Shown here one piece after another: positions 9,601 to 21,329 of a DNA stretch of 64,000 nt. The stretch's first letter is position 1. The number at the start of each line of letters is the position of its first letter. The notes below the pieces were generated by a model. The model had not been told where the DNA came from and did not search any database. It saw only the letters and a program-made list of their open reading frames with translations. Origin of the DNA: Vigna angularis. Its lineage: Eukaryota; Streptophyta; Magnoliopsida; Fabales; Fabaceae. The translations under genes were made by a program, and so were the position numbers. Location of the stretch: the NCBI RefSeq assembly GCF_016808095.1, contig NC_068976.1, positions 7,039,001-7,103,000 of the forward strand, written 5' to 3'.

Positions 9601-11851
9601 CAGAAGCACCAGCACCAATACTTGCCATATTTGTTAGGTTTCTCAGGATGGTCCAGTGTGCACACGTGCCACGTTTCTCCACCATCCAGTGTTACCTCCA
9701 CACGTGTCACTTTCCTCCCACCACCTGCACGTACAACCACACTCTCTCACTTCACAGCCACCAATAACACACTTTTCTTTCTTCCAACTTGAAAGAGATC
9801 CCAAACATATTATCGTACTGTTTCACACTTGTAATTATTATGAAAAATATACTCTTTCACTCTATCACTTCCCTTATGTTATGTTACTGTACTCAGGAAC
9901 ATGATTAAAAACAGCAAAACTTACCAGAATAAGCGTAGCCTCTGACTACGTAAGGCCTCTGCGTTGTCCATGAGTTGATGGGCAAAATCTCGTCGTGACA
10001 CGGAGTCGTTATCACTGAGTTTATATTCAACTCGTTGATTATGTACTCTGGTCTGTACCACCAACCTTCACGGATACAAAAATGTAAAACAAACAAATAC
10101 GTAAATATTTTATGTCCATAAAAAAATTCCTGGAAAGAAACATGTCATCCTCATACATACGCAATGTAATGTTGGAGTAGTTCATTGTATTATTTCCTAA
10201 AATTATGTGTACGGTTTTAAAAGTACTGAAATCATTATTTTAGTAATTAAATCACGGAAATAAAATAACAACGGTTTGATTTTAAAAACCAAATTAATCA
10301 GTAAACGAAATTCCTCAAATTAAAATTTTAGGCTGTACAGTTACAAAGAAGAAGGAAAAATAAGAACATAAAATGAATTAAATTTCTCACTTAAAGATAA
10401 TATCAACTTGCACATTCAAACCTTTATAGAAATTTTCGGATTCGACTTTTTCAAAAGTTTGCATATATAAATTAATTTTAATTTGTAAAACATCATTAGT
10501 TTTCGTCTTTTTGTTTCCTCTTATTAAGTATTTACCAAGAACTTTGTCCAAAGAAGGCTTTGAATATTACTATTGAAAAGTTAAAATTTAGAGAGAACAA
10601 CATTTCGTGCGAGTCTGAATATTATTTTTCAAACCACAGGATCAAGATTAACTCATTAAAATTATATATAAGTTCAAAGTAAAAAAACCAATACTTTAAT
10701 ATTACATGGTTAGAAACTATTACCCTGAACATATACTATATTTATCTGTACATAGTTTGTTAAACATATATTTTACATTTTGAAATAGATGAAAAAAATA
10801 ACAAAACAAAAAGTAATGTTAAGTGAAACATGTGACATGAAAATAAGAGAAAAAAGAATAAGTTAAAAAAAGTAGAAGTAAGAAGAAAGATACCTTCTTC
10901 ATTGGCAAGTTCTGGACTAACATGGGAAGGGAGCACTCTGTTATCCTTGTAATGATAATGATTGTCGCACTCAAGTTCAGTAACAACAATGCGTTTCAGC
11001 CACTTCACCATTCTGCCACCGATAAACCCCGGAATAATCATGCGAACGGGGAAGCCGTGATCCGGTGCCAGAGGCTCGCCGTTTTGCATGTACGCAAGGA
11101 TGATGTCGCGCGAGGGGTCCATGGCCATCTCCCTCGAGATGCTCGTTCCGTACTTCGATCCGCCGCCGCCGGGCAGATTCTCGGCGCCCTCGAAGCACAC
11201 ATGAAGCGCACCCTTCGCACGTGTAAGGATCCCGCAGCGGCGCAGCACGTGACGCAGCGGCACGCCGCGCCACACCGAGGTGGAGGTGCCGGCGGAGCCC
11301 CAGTTGAAGCCGATGGTCTTCTTGACCATGTTCTGCTCCTTGCGGCGGTTCCCGGCGCAGACGAGCGTGGCGGGGAACTCGCGGTGGGGGAACTCGCGCA
11401 CGAGGCGTTCCATGGTGAACCGGGTTGGGCGTTTGACTAGACCGGTTATCTCAACGGTCCAGTCTTCCCACTTGGCCTTGGGAACTGGACCGTGGTTGCG
11501 GACGTAGTGGAGCGGGACCGGTGTGATGAAGCCGTGGTGCATGAGACGCGGCAAGGGGGATTCCGCGTTGAACGGGTGCTTCCCTGTGAGGCGGACCATG
11601 GAGGCGTTCCGTGCGACCCACTGATCTGCCGTTCCCTCGTCGCGCGGGTCCATAACCGACGCCTCCGTTTCCGCGTTCGCTTTTCGTATGAGCTCTTTCA
11701 TGTACGAAGCGTCGTCGTTTTCATCCTCGTCGCTGCTGGATGAGTCCAGATCGAAATCCAACGGCAGCGGGGGCTTCAGATCCTGCCCGCAACTGCGAAC
11801 GACGCGGTTCATGTGAGTGCCGAATTGACGGTTGTCAACGAAAGCCGCCAT
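6690..11851 (-). CDS. NIA: Nitrate reductase [NADH], five exons, 889 aa
   Basis: Cytosolic enzyme reducing nitrate to nitrite with NADH (EC 1.7.1.1). Exons: 11851-10894, 10065-9925, 9724-9492, 8177-7739 and 7588-6690; all junctions are GT-AG and the frame is open throughout, giving 889 aa, the usual length for plant nitrate reductase. The molybdenum-cofactor domain (about 75-440) has the Mo-ligating Cys165 in [12 protein letters not shown]. Hinge 1 carries LKKSVSTPF with Ser505, matching the phosphorylated, 14-3-3-binding serine of plant enzymes. The cytochrome b5 domain (about 515-590) has heme ligands His548 (DHPGG) and His571. The FAD/NADH part (about 630-889) has RAYTP at 685-689, AGGTGITP at 766-773, CGPPPM at 861-866, and the typical end NDLLVF. 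No key residue is missing. Introns are 828, 200, 1314 and 150 bp; introns 1 and 3 are AT-rich with nothing recognised inside. The last intron, between the heme and FAD domains, is additional to the three I recall as usual. Confidence 0.97.
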
Positions 11852-11964
11852 TGTGAGAAAGGAAGAAAATTATGAGTTCTTTTGTTTCTCTTTTTGTCTT
11901 TGTTTTGTGTAACTCTCGGTGGGAGAGAAAAGAAAACTGGTTGTTCTAAGATTGTGGATTGGGG

Positions 11965-11972
11965 TTTTTATA
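11965..11972 (-). promoter_or_regulatory. TATA box of nitrate reductase
   Basis: On the minus strand the sequence CTCTATAAAAACC lies about 115 bp upstream of the start codon. This leaves room for a 5' UTR of roughly 80 bases. It is the best TATA match close to the gene; the transcription start was not determined. Confidence 0.6.
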
Positions 11973-12389
11973 GAGTGGAAGAGCCATGAAAGAGACGAGT
12001 CTTCCCTCACTTCATATCTATTTCTTCACTAAAAATATTCTTTTTAAATGAACGAGTATTTACTTTTGGAAATAAAAAATCATTTGGTTTCGAAATATAT
12101 GAAAAGAGATAATTATGTCTTCAGGGTGAAGTTTTATGCTTATTAATGTTTTGAGATTTCTTTAACTCCCACATACAGATAATCATTTTTATACAATAAC
12201 TACTTTATTTGTTGCTTTCTATAAAGGTTGAGAAAATAAATAATAAATATTTTTAAATTTATAATTTAGTTATAAATATAACATAAAAATTCATTTGAAA
12301 GTTTAGAAAATTAATATTTTTATAAAAATATAAATAGTAAATTTTGTAAAAATATAAATGATAAAGTATATGCAAAACTTGTTTTATCG
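11973..12389 (-). promoter_or_regulatory. Upstream flank of nitrate reductase
   Basis: AT-rich sequence immediately 5' of the TATA box with no coding frame. It is expected to hold the nitrate- and light-responsive control of the gene, but I cannot point to a specific proven element. Confidence 0.35.
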
Positions 12390-13020
12390 TTCAATCAATA
12401 AATTTGTTTAATATGAATTAATAGACTTATATAGTTTATGTATGGACGAACTTGCATAATATATATTGTCATATTCGTTTTATCAATGTATAGACATATT
12501 CATCTAACATTTGTTACTATTTTTGGATAATTAATATATGAAAACTTATCTAATAGACATTCTTAAACTCATGTAATCAATGTGTAGAATGATTAATCTA
12601 ATGTATTTTTGCTATATTTGTCTAATGATTGTATGGACATACTCATATAATTTGTATTGTTAAAATAATGTAATTAGAGCATCAAAACAATCGTTTAATA
12701 TCTTTTGTTATACTCGTCTAATAAATGCATTCTTAGAATTATCTAATCAATATATGAAAGGACTTTTATAATGTTTTTTGTTATAATCATCTAATTAATG
12801 TATGAATAGACTCGTTTATTTTTATATTGCTTCATATCTAATGATTTTTGTTATTTTCATTTAATGAGTATATAAACATACTCGTTTAATGTGTATATTG
12901 TTAGATTCATCTAATATTTATACATATATTTGTCTAGGGTGTATTGATAGATAGACTCATAATCAATGTACATCTAATATATAATTTTAAACTCGACTAA
13001 TGATAATACAAATGTATTAA
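12390..13020. repeat. Degenerate AT-rich repeat field
   Basis: Phrases such as GTTATACTCGTCTAAT, ATGTATGGACATACTCAT and TGTATAGACATATTCATC recur in diverged form every few tens of bases. This suggests an old tandem array with a unit of very roughly 50-60 bp. The exact period cannot be fixed by eye. Confidence 0.5.
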
Positions 13021-13635
13021 TGATATATTTTAAGACAATTAGTTTATTAGTTTTTACCTTTTATTTTGGTGTTACTAGAGTTTAAAGTTTTATATTTTCA
13101 AGTTAGAAATAGTAAAAATTGAATTCAAATAATATAAAACTAAATTTCTAATATTAGAAAGTGTGATTTTTTTTAAGAATATATATTTTAAACCTTTGAA
13201 ATGAACTATTAAGCATAATATTTTAATTTTTTTTTTACAAATATAATTTTTTATAATATTATATAAATTTCTATGTACATAGATTAATGTTAGTTTATTT
13301 ATTATATAATATGATTTTATTTTTTACATACAAAAATATGAAAAAGATTGAACAATAATAATATTTATATTATAATTTAAAATAAAAATAATAAATGTAA
13401 CTTTTTGTTGACAATATTTTGTAAAAGAAAATTATTTTATATGATAGTGTCAACAACTTGTATTATCAATAAATATGTATTACTTTTTAAATAATATTAT
13501 TTTAAGAAATAAAAGTAAAATATATTTTTCAAAATTTAGTTTTATTAAATAACCAATAATTAAAAATCATAAAAGAATAAAATTAAGAATGAAAAGAATA
13601 GCATAGAAAAAAAATAATACTTCAAATATAAGTTA
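13021..13635. other. Very AT-rich intergenic DNA
   Basis: Almost pure A/T runs; no coding frame, terminal repeat or RNA gene is visible. Confidence 0.5.
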
Positions 13636-13639
13636 TTTT

Positions 13640-14055
13640 TGTCTAATGTTCATCGTCTAATGTCTCTTGTTAGACTTGTTTACTCCGACGACAACCACCA
13701 CACTTACCTCATCGGCCCAGGCCAGTGCTCTTCCTTCCCCGCCCACCACATCCATGCTCCACCTGAAGCCGTCTGCTCCGCCGACTACCGCTTCGACAAA
13801 GCCACAGATATAAAGATCCCTTCCACCATGGTGGTAGCGTTAAGGTCATATCTGACCTCCCCTCCGCTGTCAAGGTCATATATGGCCTCCCCTCCGTCCG
13901 TGCCTCCCTACATGGCTATGATAACACGCTCATCAAATCCAAAAACTATTAACGTTATTATCTTTGAAATGTTCACTACAAGAATAGACACGGCAACAAG
14001 CACAATCGAATGGGCAGTGGCAGAACTTCTGCAAAACCCAAAGGTTTCAATGTAA
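13640..14055 (+). pseudogene. Chimeric ORF ending in a cytochrome P450 fragment
   Basis: A 138-codon open frame stops at 14053-14055. Its last third (about 13950-14052) reads EMFTTRIDTATSTIEWAVAE and continues LLQNPKV. That matches the P450 I-helix region, where the family pattern is A/G-G-x-D/E-T-T/S followed by EWA.AELL.NP; here the first Gly is replaced (TTRIDT). Nothing upstream matches a P450, and the heme-binding Cys loop, K-helix ExxR and N-terminal membrane anchor are all missing. It is therefore a fragment, not a gene. It sits just beside terminal-repeat DNA (14640-14817), which suggests it was carried here by a transposon. The first 100 codons are not recognised. Confidence 0.6.
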
Positions 14056-14384
14056 GAGGAAGCGTCGGGGGAGTTAGGGTTTGGAAAGTACTGCAGCGGG
14101 GAGAGGAGGGGATCAGAGTCTACCGGGGTGGAGACAATAGGTGGCGAGAATGGGTGGTGGTTCGATTCCGAGAAAGTGGTGAAGGCCCTGCGGTAAGCAG
14201 AGGAGAAGGTGGATTTTCCGGCGTCGTGGTCGTGGTCGTGTAGTGCGAGGTTTTCAATTTGGTCTGGTGGCGCCAATAGAGGGTGGTCATCGACGATGTG
14301 ATTCTTGGAGCCCATCATTGTGGTTATGAGGATCGTAGCGGAGCTTGCAGTGAATCGGCGAAGCAAGCCCGATGAAGAAGGCAT
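14050..14384 (-). pseudogene. Unidentified gene-fragment-like ORF
   Basis: The minus-strand frame starts at ATG 14384 (MPSSSGLLRRF...) and stays open to 13908, antisense to the P450 fragment from 14052 on. The non-overlapping part (about 112 codons) is GC-rich with Pro, Ser and His/Asp runs (DHDHDAGK), looking like a plant first exon. I do not recognise the family. Possible captured exon or chance ORF. Confidence 0.3.
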
Positions 14385-14639
14385 GAAGAGGTTAGATTAA
14401 AGAGAGGTTAAATTTGGGATTGGCATTAGGGATTTGATAGTGTCAAAGAGAGTGTGTGGGAGTGTGAGGTGCTGGGTAATGTGCGCTGGGAGGTGATGAT
14501 TTGGAATGGTGAGGTTGAAGAAGACCATGCAGGGACCATAAGAGTGGCAAAACTGAGATTGAGAGTCATTGTACCTGAAAGTATATTAAAAATGAGATTG
14601 GAAGATAGAGAAAAAGTTGAACTTATGAGAGAAAGAGAA

Positions 14640-14817
14640 AAAGCTGCAAGAGAAAAATTACGCCACGTCATATTTAACGTCGTTATTGTAAACTTAACGG
14701 ACATGACCTTATTTATACAATTTTTATAACATAGGGATCCAATGTCTTCATTTTTAAAATTGAGTATTAAACAGAAATTCACCTCTTAACATGGGGACGA
14801 AGTAAGCATTTAAGCCT
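14640..14817. repeat. Terminal-repeat copy A of a TIR element
   Basis: The stretch ends AACATGGGGACGAAGTAAGC followed by ATTTAAGCCTT. The right terminus of the 14843-16757 element at 16713-16757 ends the same way with few changes, and the upstream parts also align (TTAACGGA...TTATTTATACA). It therefore looks like the right end of a related element. Its left end was not found. Confidence 0.6.
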
Positions 14818-14842
14818 TATTAATTATCTTTAAAATATCTTT

Positions 14843-16757
14843 AAAAGGTGAATTTCTGTTTAGTACCCGGTTTTAAAAATGCATCTATTGAGTCCTAAAG
14901 TTGTAAAAAATGTATAAATGAAGTCCCCTCCGTTAAATTGGCTTAAACGGAGTTAACTCCGCATATAAAATCTGACTTTTTTTTTCTCTCCCATCTGTTT
15001 TTTCTGCAACTTTCAGCTTTATCTCTTTCCATGTCTTTTGGAACAGCTAGCTTCTACCAGGGTTTCTTCTCGAAATTTCCCTTCTCCATGATCCTTCACC
15101 ATAGTTACCATCCATCTTCTTCTTCTACAAAAAAATTTCAATTCTTTTTTTCCTTTAAACTTTCCACCATCCACAAAAAAATAGGTAGAACCTGGATCAG
15201 TTCCCTGAAATATTATCGCCGGCGTCGATCTCGCTAAGATCGCCTGGGCTTTTCTAGAAATCGCAGACAACATCGTTTTGGCATGACTTGAGCCCGTTTT
15301 GGTCAACTCACAGCTTTGTCACAAGTTTGTTGGGGCAGCTCTCTACCGCCACGACTTTTCTGTTGTTGTCTCTGGACATCTTCAATCGTGGCAACCTACG
15401 CAGAGCCCTTCCGAATGAGCAGCTGCGAAGCGTGGGTTTTAACAACCCTTTCTTAGCAATCTTTCGGTGTCGTCGTTCCCTCACCATTCTCCGCCAAACT
15501 CACTGCCAAACTCACCGCTCAAAAGGAGACTGGTACAAGGGCCGGTACGGGAAGAAGGAGAGGACAAAATCGTCTTTTAATCAAGCCTATGGGGTGCAGG
15601 AAGAAGAAATGGAGGTGTAGGAAAAAACAGCCGAATGCATGAGTTTGAGGATGCAACTCAGTCCAGTGCAAGATAAAAGAAAAAAAAATGGACATATACC
15701 TCTAACTTCCTCTCACCCCCTCAAGCAAAAACCAGAGAATGATTCACCCAAGAAAGGTACATATATCAGTGTCTGATTGTATTTTAATTACAGGACTTTA
15801 TTGATGATGGTGACCATTATAACAATGAAAGATTGGTTTAAATCTAGTCAACGTACTATTATCACAATGTTTGCTCATATTTTAGTTTATAAATTGCTAT
15901 AATTTTATAGAAACTAATTTTATGATGAACTGCTGATAGAAAACTATCCAAATTCCCTTCTAGGAGGTATTGGAATGCATAAACTGAAATAGGATTTTGA
16001 AACGAGAGATTTGCATAGTTTGTGTGAATTATTAGATTGTTTTTAGATCTCATTTCCTCCTTCCAAGTCATCTTCAATGGAAAAAATATAATAACCCACT
16101 AGAATATGTTTAACGCTAACTTTTTCTATAACTTATAAGAGATCTTATATTAAAACAAACATAAGAGTTATGTATATATAATGTTCAGAACAGAGGAATT
16201 TGGCTCAGTAACCATGCCAGTGGAACGTTTTGATGATGAAATTTTCTTACTAGTAATGTTCACTTAGGAAACTCACTAACTGATTGGTTTTTCCACAGTG
16301 AAATGAGTACGTAAGAGATTGGAGTTTATCACTCACTACAACATTTATTTTCTTATGTCGCGATTCTAGGGCTGCTTCAAACATTAAATGTATTGAAGAC
16401 TAGTTTCAGAATCTAAGGCAACTGCTGGTGTAAATCTAAAATGTTGGGCACATACAAAGAGTTGCTGCAAAAGATGACCTGCAATTATGAGAAATCCTCG
16501 TAGAAGCTAGCTGTTCCGAAAGACATGGAAAGAGAAAAGGCTGAAAGTTGTAAAAAAAATAGATGAGAGAGAAGAAAAAAAGTTAGATTTTATAGCCAGG
16601 TCAGCATGGAGTTAACTTCGTTTAAGTCAATTTAACGGAGGGGACTTCATTTATACAGTTTTTACAACTTTGGGACTCAATAAATGCATTTTTAAAACGA
16701 GGTAGTGAAAAAAAAATTCACCTTTTAACATGGGGACGAAGTAAGCATTTAAACCTT
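14843..16757. mobile_element. TIR transposon B, probably Mutator-like, non-autonomous
   Basis: A long imperfect terminal inverted repeat of about 220 bp is visible. AAAAGGTGAATTTCTG and following at 14843-15066 pairs with 16488-16731, including TGGAACAGCTAGCTTCTACC against its complement near 16503 and GAAGTCCCCTCCGTTAAATT against AATTTAACGGAGGGGACTTC. The right arm extends about 26 bp further than the left arm, so the left end is truncated or the boundary is wrong, and no target duplication could be assigned. The interior (15067-16487) has only short open frames (95-110 codons) without known domains. Long TIRs without transposase fit MULEs. Confidence 0.7.
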
Positions 16758-17530
16758 TTCAAAGTTACAATTCAAACTTTAATTCCAACTGCATCAACAA
16801 ACATTAGACTATCCAAAATAATATATGCAACTAAAAATCACATTTTAAGTCTCTTTAATTCTCAAACTCAATAAAGCTAATCATCACAAATTTTATTCAA
16901 ATCAATCATATAAGCACAATTATTCCACTAAAAATTTGAATCTAAATCTAAAATGTGAGCATAAATATGCACTCATCACTTTGTTTTAAAGGAAAATAAA
17001 CATATAGACATTCGGGATCTTGTGATGCAAATTACGCAGAAGACAAAGTTGAAAAAAAAATACAAGTGAAGACTGTCACTTCATAGGAGGAAACCTCGTC
17101 TCCTATACAAGCAAGAAGCAAGGAACAATTACTCTTTCCACAACTGAAGCATAATACATATCAATAGCCAATTGTTGCTCACAACTCCTTTGGATCAACA
17201 ATCACCTTGAAGACTATGGCGTCTACAAGAGTAAAATTCCTATCTTTAATGATAATAACATTGTTATTTGATTATCTTAAAATCCTATTTTGTATTCGAG
17301 AGCTAAACATATTAAAATCAAACATCGCTTCATTCGTGATTATGTCCAAAAACAAATTATGTATTTACAATATATAAATCTTGATATACAAACGCTTTGA
17401 AAATCCTAAAAGAACTTTGATATCTTTGAAAAATCTATAAATGCTCTGATACACTTACAAAATACTTTCACGCTCTTATACATAGGATTTGAAAATCTCT
17501 TCAAAATTATTTGTTTAGCATGAGTTTTGA
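16758..17530. other. AT-rich flank and presumed retrotransposon interior
   Basis: Non-coding AT-rich DNA leading up to the polypurine tract at 17529-17540. No gag or pol frame is detectable, so the Copia copy that follows has lost its coding part or was truncated on this side. Confidence 0.35.
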
Positions 17531-17540
17531 AAGGGGAAGA
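17529..17540 (+). other. Polypurine tract before a Copia 3' LTR
   Basis: GAAAGGGGAAGA stands immediately before TTGTTAAGAC, where the LTR begins. A polypurine tract here marks the junction of internal region and 3' LTR on the plus strand. Confidence 0.65.
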
Positions 17541-17541
17541 T

Positions 17542-19130
17542 TGTTAAGACAAAATCGTCTAGAGATTAGACCATCTAAGCAAACTAAGGTTTTGAAGTTT
17601 AACAAAAGTATTAAAGGAAATATTGATATGCATGAAAGATGTATTTAAAGAAATAGTGTCTAAAAGAAAAATATTGTGTAAGATCCTTTATCGACAAAAT
17701 CAAGCTTACATTAACGTTTTTTAAACTAAAATGTTTGATGAACAAAGTTTTTTAACAACGTCTAAGGAAAGAAAGCGTTTTTCAAATGAATCATCTAATA
17801 GACAATATATGTAACAAGCTAGTGTTTTGTGAATAAGATAGTATATCCCTTTTATACCACTAAAGCTAAAAGAAAGTTTTATTCAATACAATGTTAATTC
17901 AAGCAAATCATCTTATGAAATATATCGTCTAACATATGACCGCTAGACACTACATTTATAAATAGGTTTTGATAAAGAATCTAATGTTTTACACCACCTG
18001 ATGAATATATGTGTTGCCTACTTTACCAAACGATACATTTATTAATGGAATGACAAGTGATAAAATGTTTTGAACAAGCAATATGGTGTAACGCTTATCA
18101 ATGCTCAAAATATTTAATGCATGTACGAAAAAGTACCATGATGCTTATATACCTTGTTCTTGATAATTGTGCAAATCACTAAAGCAGAAAGATATAATCA
18201 TAATCACTACACCCAAGAAAAAGATGTTGTGAGAGATGAAGAACATTATGGGAATGTTTCCCTAGAAGCCTTATGCTCTGTCACATCGTACAAGCTCGGT
18301 TTTGCTAAAGGCTATAATAAAGCTTTGTACCTCTACAAAAGTAGACTTGAGTCTAACTTTTCACCTAAAGGTTACATGCTCTCCTGAAGTCAATTCCTCT
18401 ATCTAACGGTGATCTTTCAAGAAAAACTATATATAGACGAAAGCTTGAAGAGAAGATGAGAAAAATAAGATAATGAACTCGTGGACGCTCAAAACAAGCT
18501 TATTGTGCTCATATATCGTCGAAAGTAGAATATTTTTCTAGAAGAGAAAATCCTTAGCAAATCACAGAATTTTTTGTATTGTTTATATCTTTTCTTTGAG
18601 AGATTATCAGTTGTTCCTTTGCTCATAACATTCTTTGTGTTGTAAATTCTGAAGAGAATTAAAACACTTTTGTTTAGCTTATTTGAGTTAAATTGTCTAG
18701 ACGTGTTATCTAGGGTTGAGACCAGAAGTGGTTATAATACTTGGACCAGAGGTGGTTAGAATAGTTATAAATTAGGAATGGTTAAAGTTGGACTAGTCGT
18801 GTTGACTAGGTGAACCAAGAGTAGTAAGAATATTCGTTGTAAACATGGAGAGGTAAAACTCGTGTAATCTTGTTAAAAGATTAGTGGAATCCTTTAAGAG
18901 TTCTTAAGAGAGAACTGAACGTAGCTCATGTTGAGTGAACCAGTTTAAAATATATGCTTTTCTTCTTTGCTCTTTGAAACATTTTTCATTTACGCATTTT
19001 ATAAAAACCAACGTCTAAATATCTCATACAAATTATACCTTTTATAATAACCATTAGATGTTGTTTTGCAAAAGGTTTTCAAAACATTATTCACCCTCTC
19101 CCCCCTCCCATAGTGTTTTTCTGTAATTTT
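17542..19130 (+). repeat. Copia-type 3' LTR remnant (end approximate)
   Basis: The LTR starts TGTTAAGAC after the polypurine tract. Its second half (18710-19110) has the phrase order I recall from Copia LTRs of the SIRE/Maximus type: repeated 'GGAATGGTTAAA...', 'TGGAATCCTTTAAGAG...GAACGTAGCTC' and 'GAGTGAACCAGTTTAAAA', then a pyrimidine/C-rich stretch (CACCCTCTCCCCCCTCCC). The same order is repeated at 59831-60845. The 3' boundary near 19130 is a guess. A 77-codon ORF at 18154-18387 lies inside and is not taken as a gene. Confidence 0.6.
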
Positions 19131-19408
19131 AAAAGAGTGTTTTACACTTATGAGAAAGTGTTTTGAAGAAGTGTTAAAAAAAGAAGCTAAAAGTTGCATA
19201 CAATAAATAAAGCATGACTTTGTTTTCATATACTTTTAAGGCTTGGGTTCAGTTCCTATCATGGTGATCAACACTTAGGATTTCCTTCCATGGAAGGTTT
19301 TCTTCTTGCTCAAACCCTTTTTGTGATGCTCTACACTAGAGGTTTCCTCCATGGTTCAATTTCTAAATTTGGTGCTCAACTTTTTTTGTTGTGAAGTTTT
19401 CCTCACGT
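19131..19408. other. Flank between Copia LTR and hAT element
   Basis: Host or older repeat sequence with TTCC-rich phrases; no gene visible. It continues after the hAT insertion at 21300. Confidence 0.35.
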
Positions 19409-19416
19409 GTCTTAAG

Positions 19417-21291
19417 TAGGGCTGGGAAAAAATAACTGATTTGTACTGCACTATAGTTAATTATATTATATTATACTAAAAAAACATATCCACTTTTACT
19501 AAAAGTTCAGTATACTGTTTTATAGTTTAGTTTTTAAAAATTGAACTTATAACATTTTCGGTTCAGTTAACTACGAGAACTGTATCTACTCTTTCTTCTT
19601 CTTTAGTTCCCATTCAATTGTTTCGTCTTATCAAAAAACATTATTTAATAATAAAATATTAATAAAAGAAACCGTTCACATAAAAATTAATAATGAATTT
19701 TTTAAGAAAATTTTTTGATCACAAATTTTTATATTTTTTTTATCAATAAACATATATTACTTTTTAAATAATTTTATTTTAAGAAATAAAAGTAAAATAT
19801 ATTTTTTTAATTTAATTTTATTAAATGATTAAGTAATAGAAATCATAAAAGAAAAAAAAGACTATATAAAAAAATAATACTTTAAATATATTATATTCTT
19901 TAACATATTATTAAATATGTTAAATTTTTTTTTAATGATATTAAAATGTGTGTAAGCGTACACACTAAAATAATTATTTATTTTAAAAATCAACTAACTT
20001 TAAAATAAATATCAATATTATTATTTTTAAATGATAGTATTTTATAGACTAAAACTAAAATATATTTTTTAACGTGAAATTTTATTAAACGACTATATAA
20101 TGAAATATCATAAAAAAATAATAATATAGAAAAAATAATTAATATTATAGAAATATCAAATGACAAAAAAATTAACAAACGTTTATTAAGAGTAACTTTT
20201 CTAGTATACTCTTTTATTATATTATAATAATTAATAAATATTAGTTTAATTTTTACATAATAAGATATAAATAATAAATAATTGATTAATAAAACAATTT
20301 TATGAGGCAACAAAATAAATATAAATAAAAAAATATTTTAAAATAAAATAAGTAGATAAAAAGATAAAATAAATTATATACACATATAAAACAAAAAACT
20401 ATAAATAAAAAATTAAAAAAATAAATATAAAAGTAAAATAATATTCATGAAAAAATAAATATAAATAAAAAAATAAAAAATAAAATAAAATAAAATAAAT
20501 AAATAATAAAATAATTTCTATACAGAGATAATAATAAAAGAAATATAAATAAAATAAAAAATAATAATATCAAATAATTAAAAAATTAATTTGTAAGACA
20601 CTTATGAATAAAATAAAATAAATATTAAAATAAATTTTTAATATATCTTTTATATTATAGTAGATAATAGATTTTGTAAAAAAAACTCCCATCTAGAATC
20701 AAATAAACGAATTCTTCAAAAATATTTAAAGAAAAAAATGCTAAATAAAAAATATTTATAAAATCATAATATTTTTGAAGTAAAATTTAAATATTTTTTA
20801 TTTAATTGACCCATCGGTTAAAAACTTCAAGAACATGCATTATTATACTTTTCAATTTCAATTAAAAAGTTACTTTAATAATTTATTTAATATAATTACC
20901 GTGTTGTTTCAGGGTATCAGACGGCTGTCATTTAAAAAATTTAAATAATTAATCTTTTTGTAATAAACTTTTATAATTACAGTTGTATGTGTTTGTGGCG
21001 GTTCAAGAAAGTGGAAAAGTTTGAAGAAAAATGCTTAATAAAAATTAGGACAGTGTTAAAATTAGTACAATTCAATTTAAAATTAGTATAATTAGTAGTT
21101 CAGTTTAGTTTATATTGTAGTTTAGTACAATTTAGTATAGTTCAGTTCAATCCAGTTTAATAAAACAAAAAACAATTCAGTTCAATTTATTTGAACTGTT
21201 TTACAGTTTAGTTCAGTTTAGATAAATTAGTTTTTAGTTCACTACAGATTTTAGTAGTATAATACAGTTCAGTTCTATTTTTTCACCCCTA
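19417..21291. mobile_element. Non-autonomous hAT transposon
   Basis: The left end TAGGGCTGGGAAAAAATAAC pairs with the complement of the right end (TAGGGGTGAAAAAATAGAAC). A perfect 8-bp target duplication GTCTTAAG flanks it (19409-19416 and 21292-21299), the signature of hAT elements. Subterminal zones carry many copies of CAGTTCAGTT or AGTTCAGTTTAG. The 1.87-kb interior is extremely AT-rich and has no transposase frame; the 107-codon minus-strand frame at 19990-20313 is A/T low-complexity. Confidence 0.93.
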
Positions 21292-21329
21292 GTCTTAAGT
21301 ACCAATATCGTTGCTTAGTTATGAGGGCA

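Noticed and set aside
10922..11743. Several plus-strand open frames of 60-172 codons over NIA exon 1
   Set aside because: They are antisense to a well-conserved, GC-rich coding exon and have no domain of their own.
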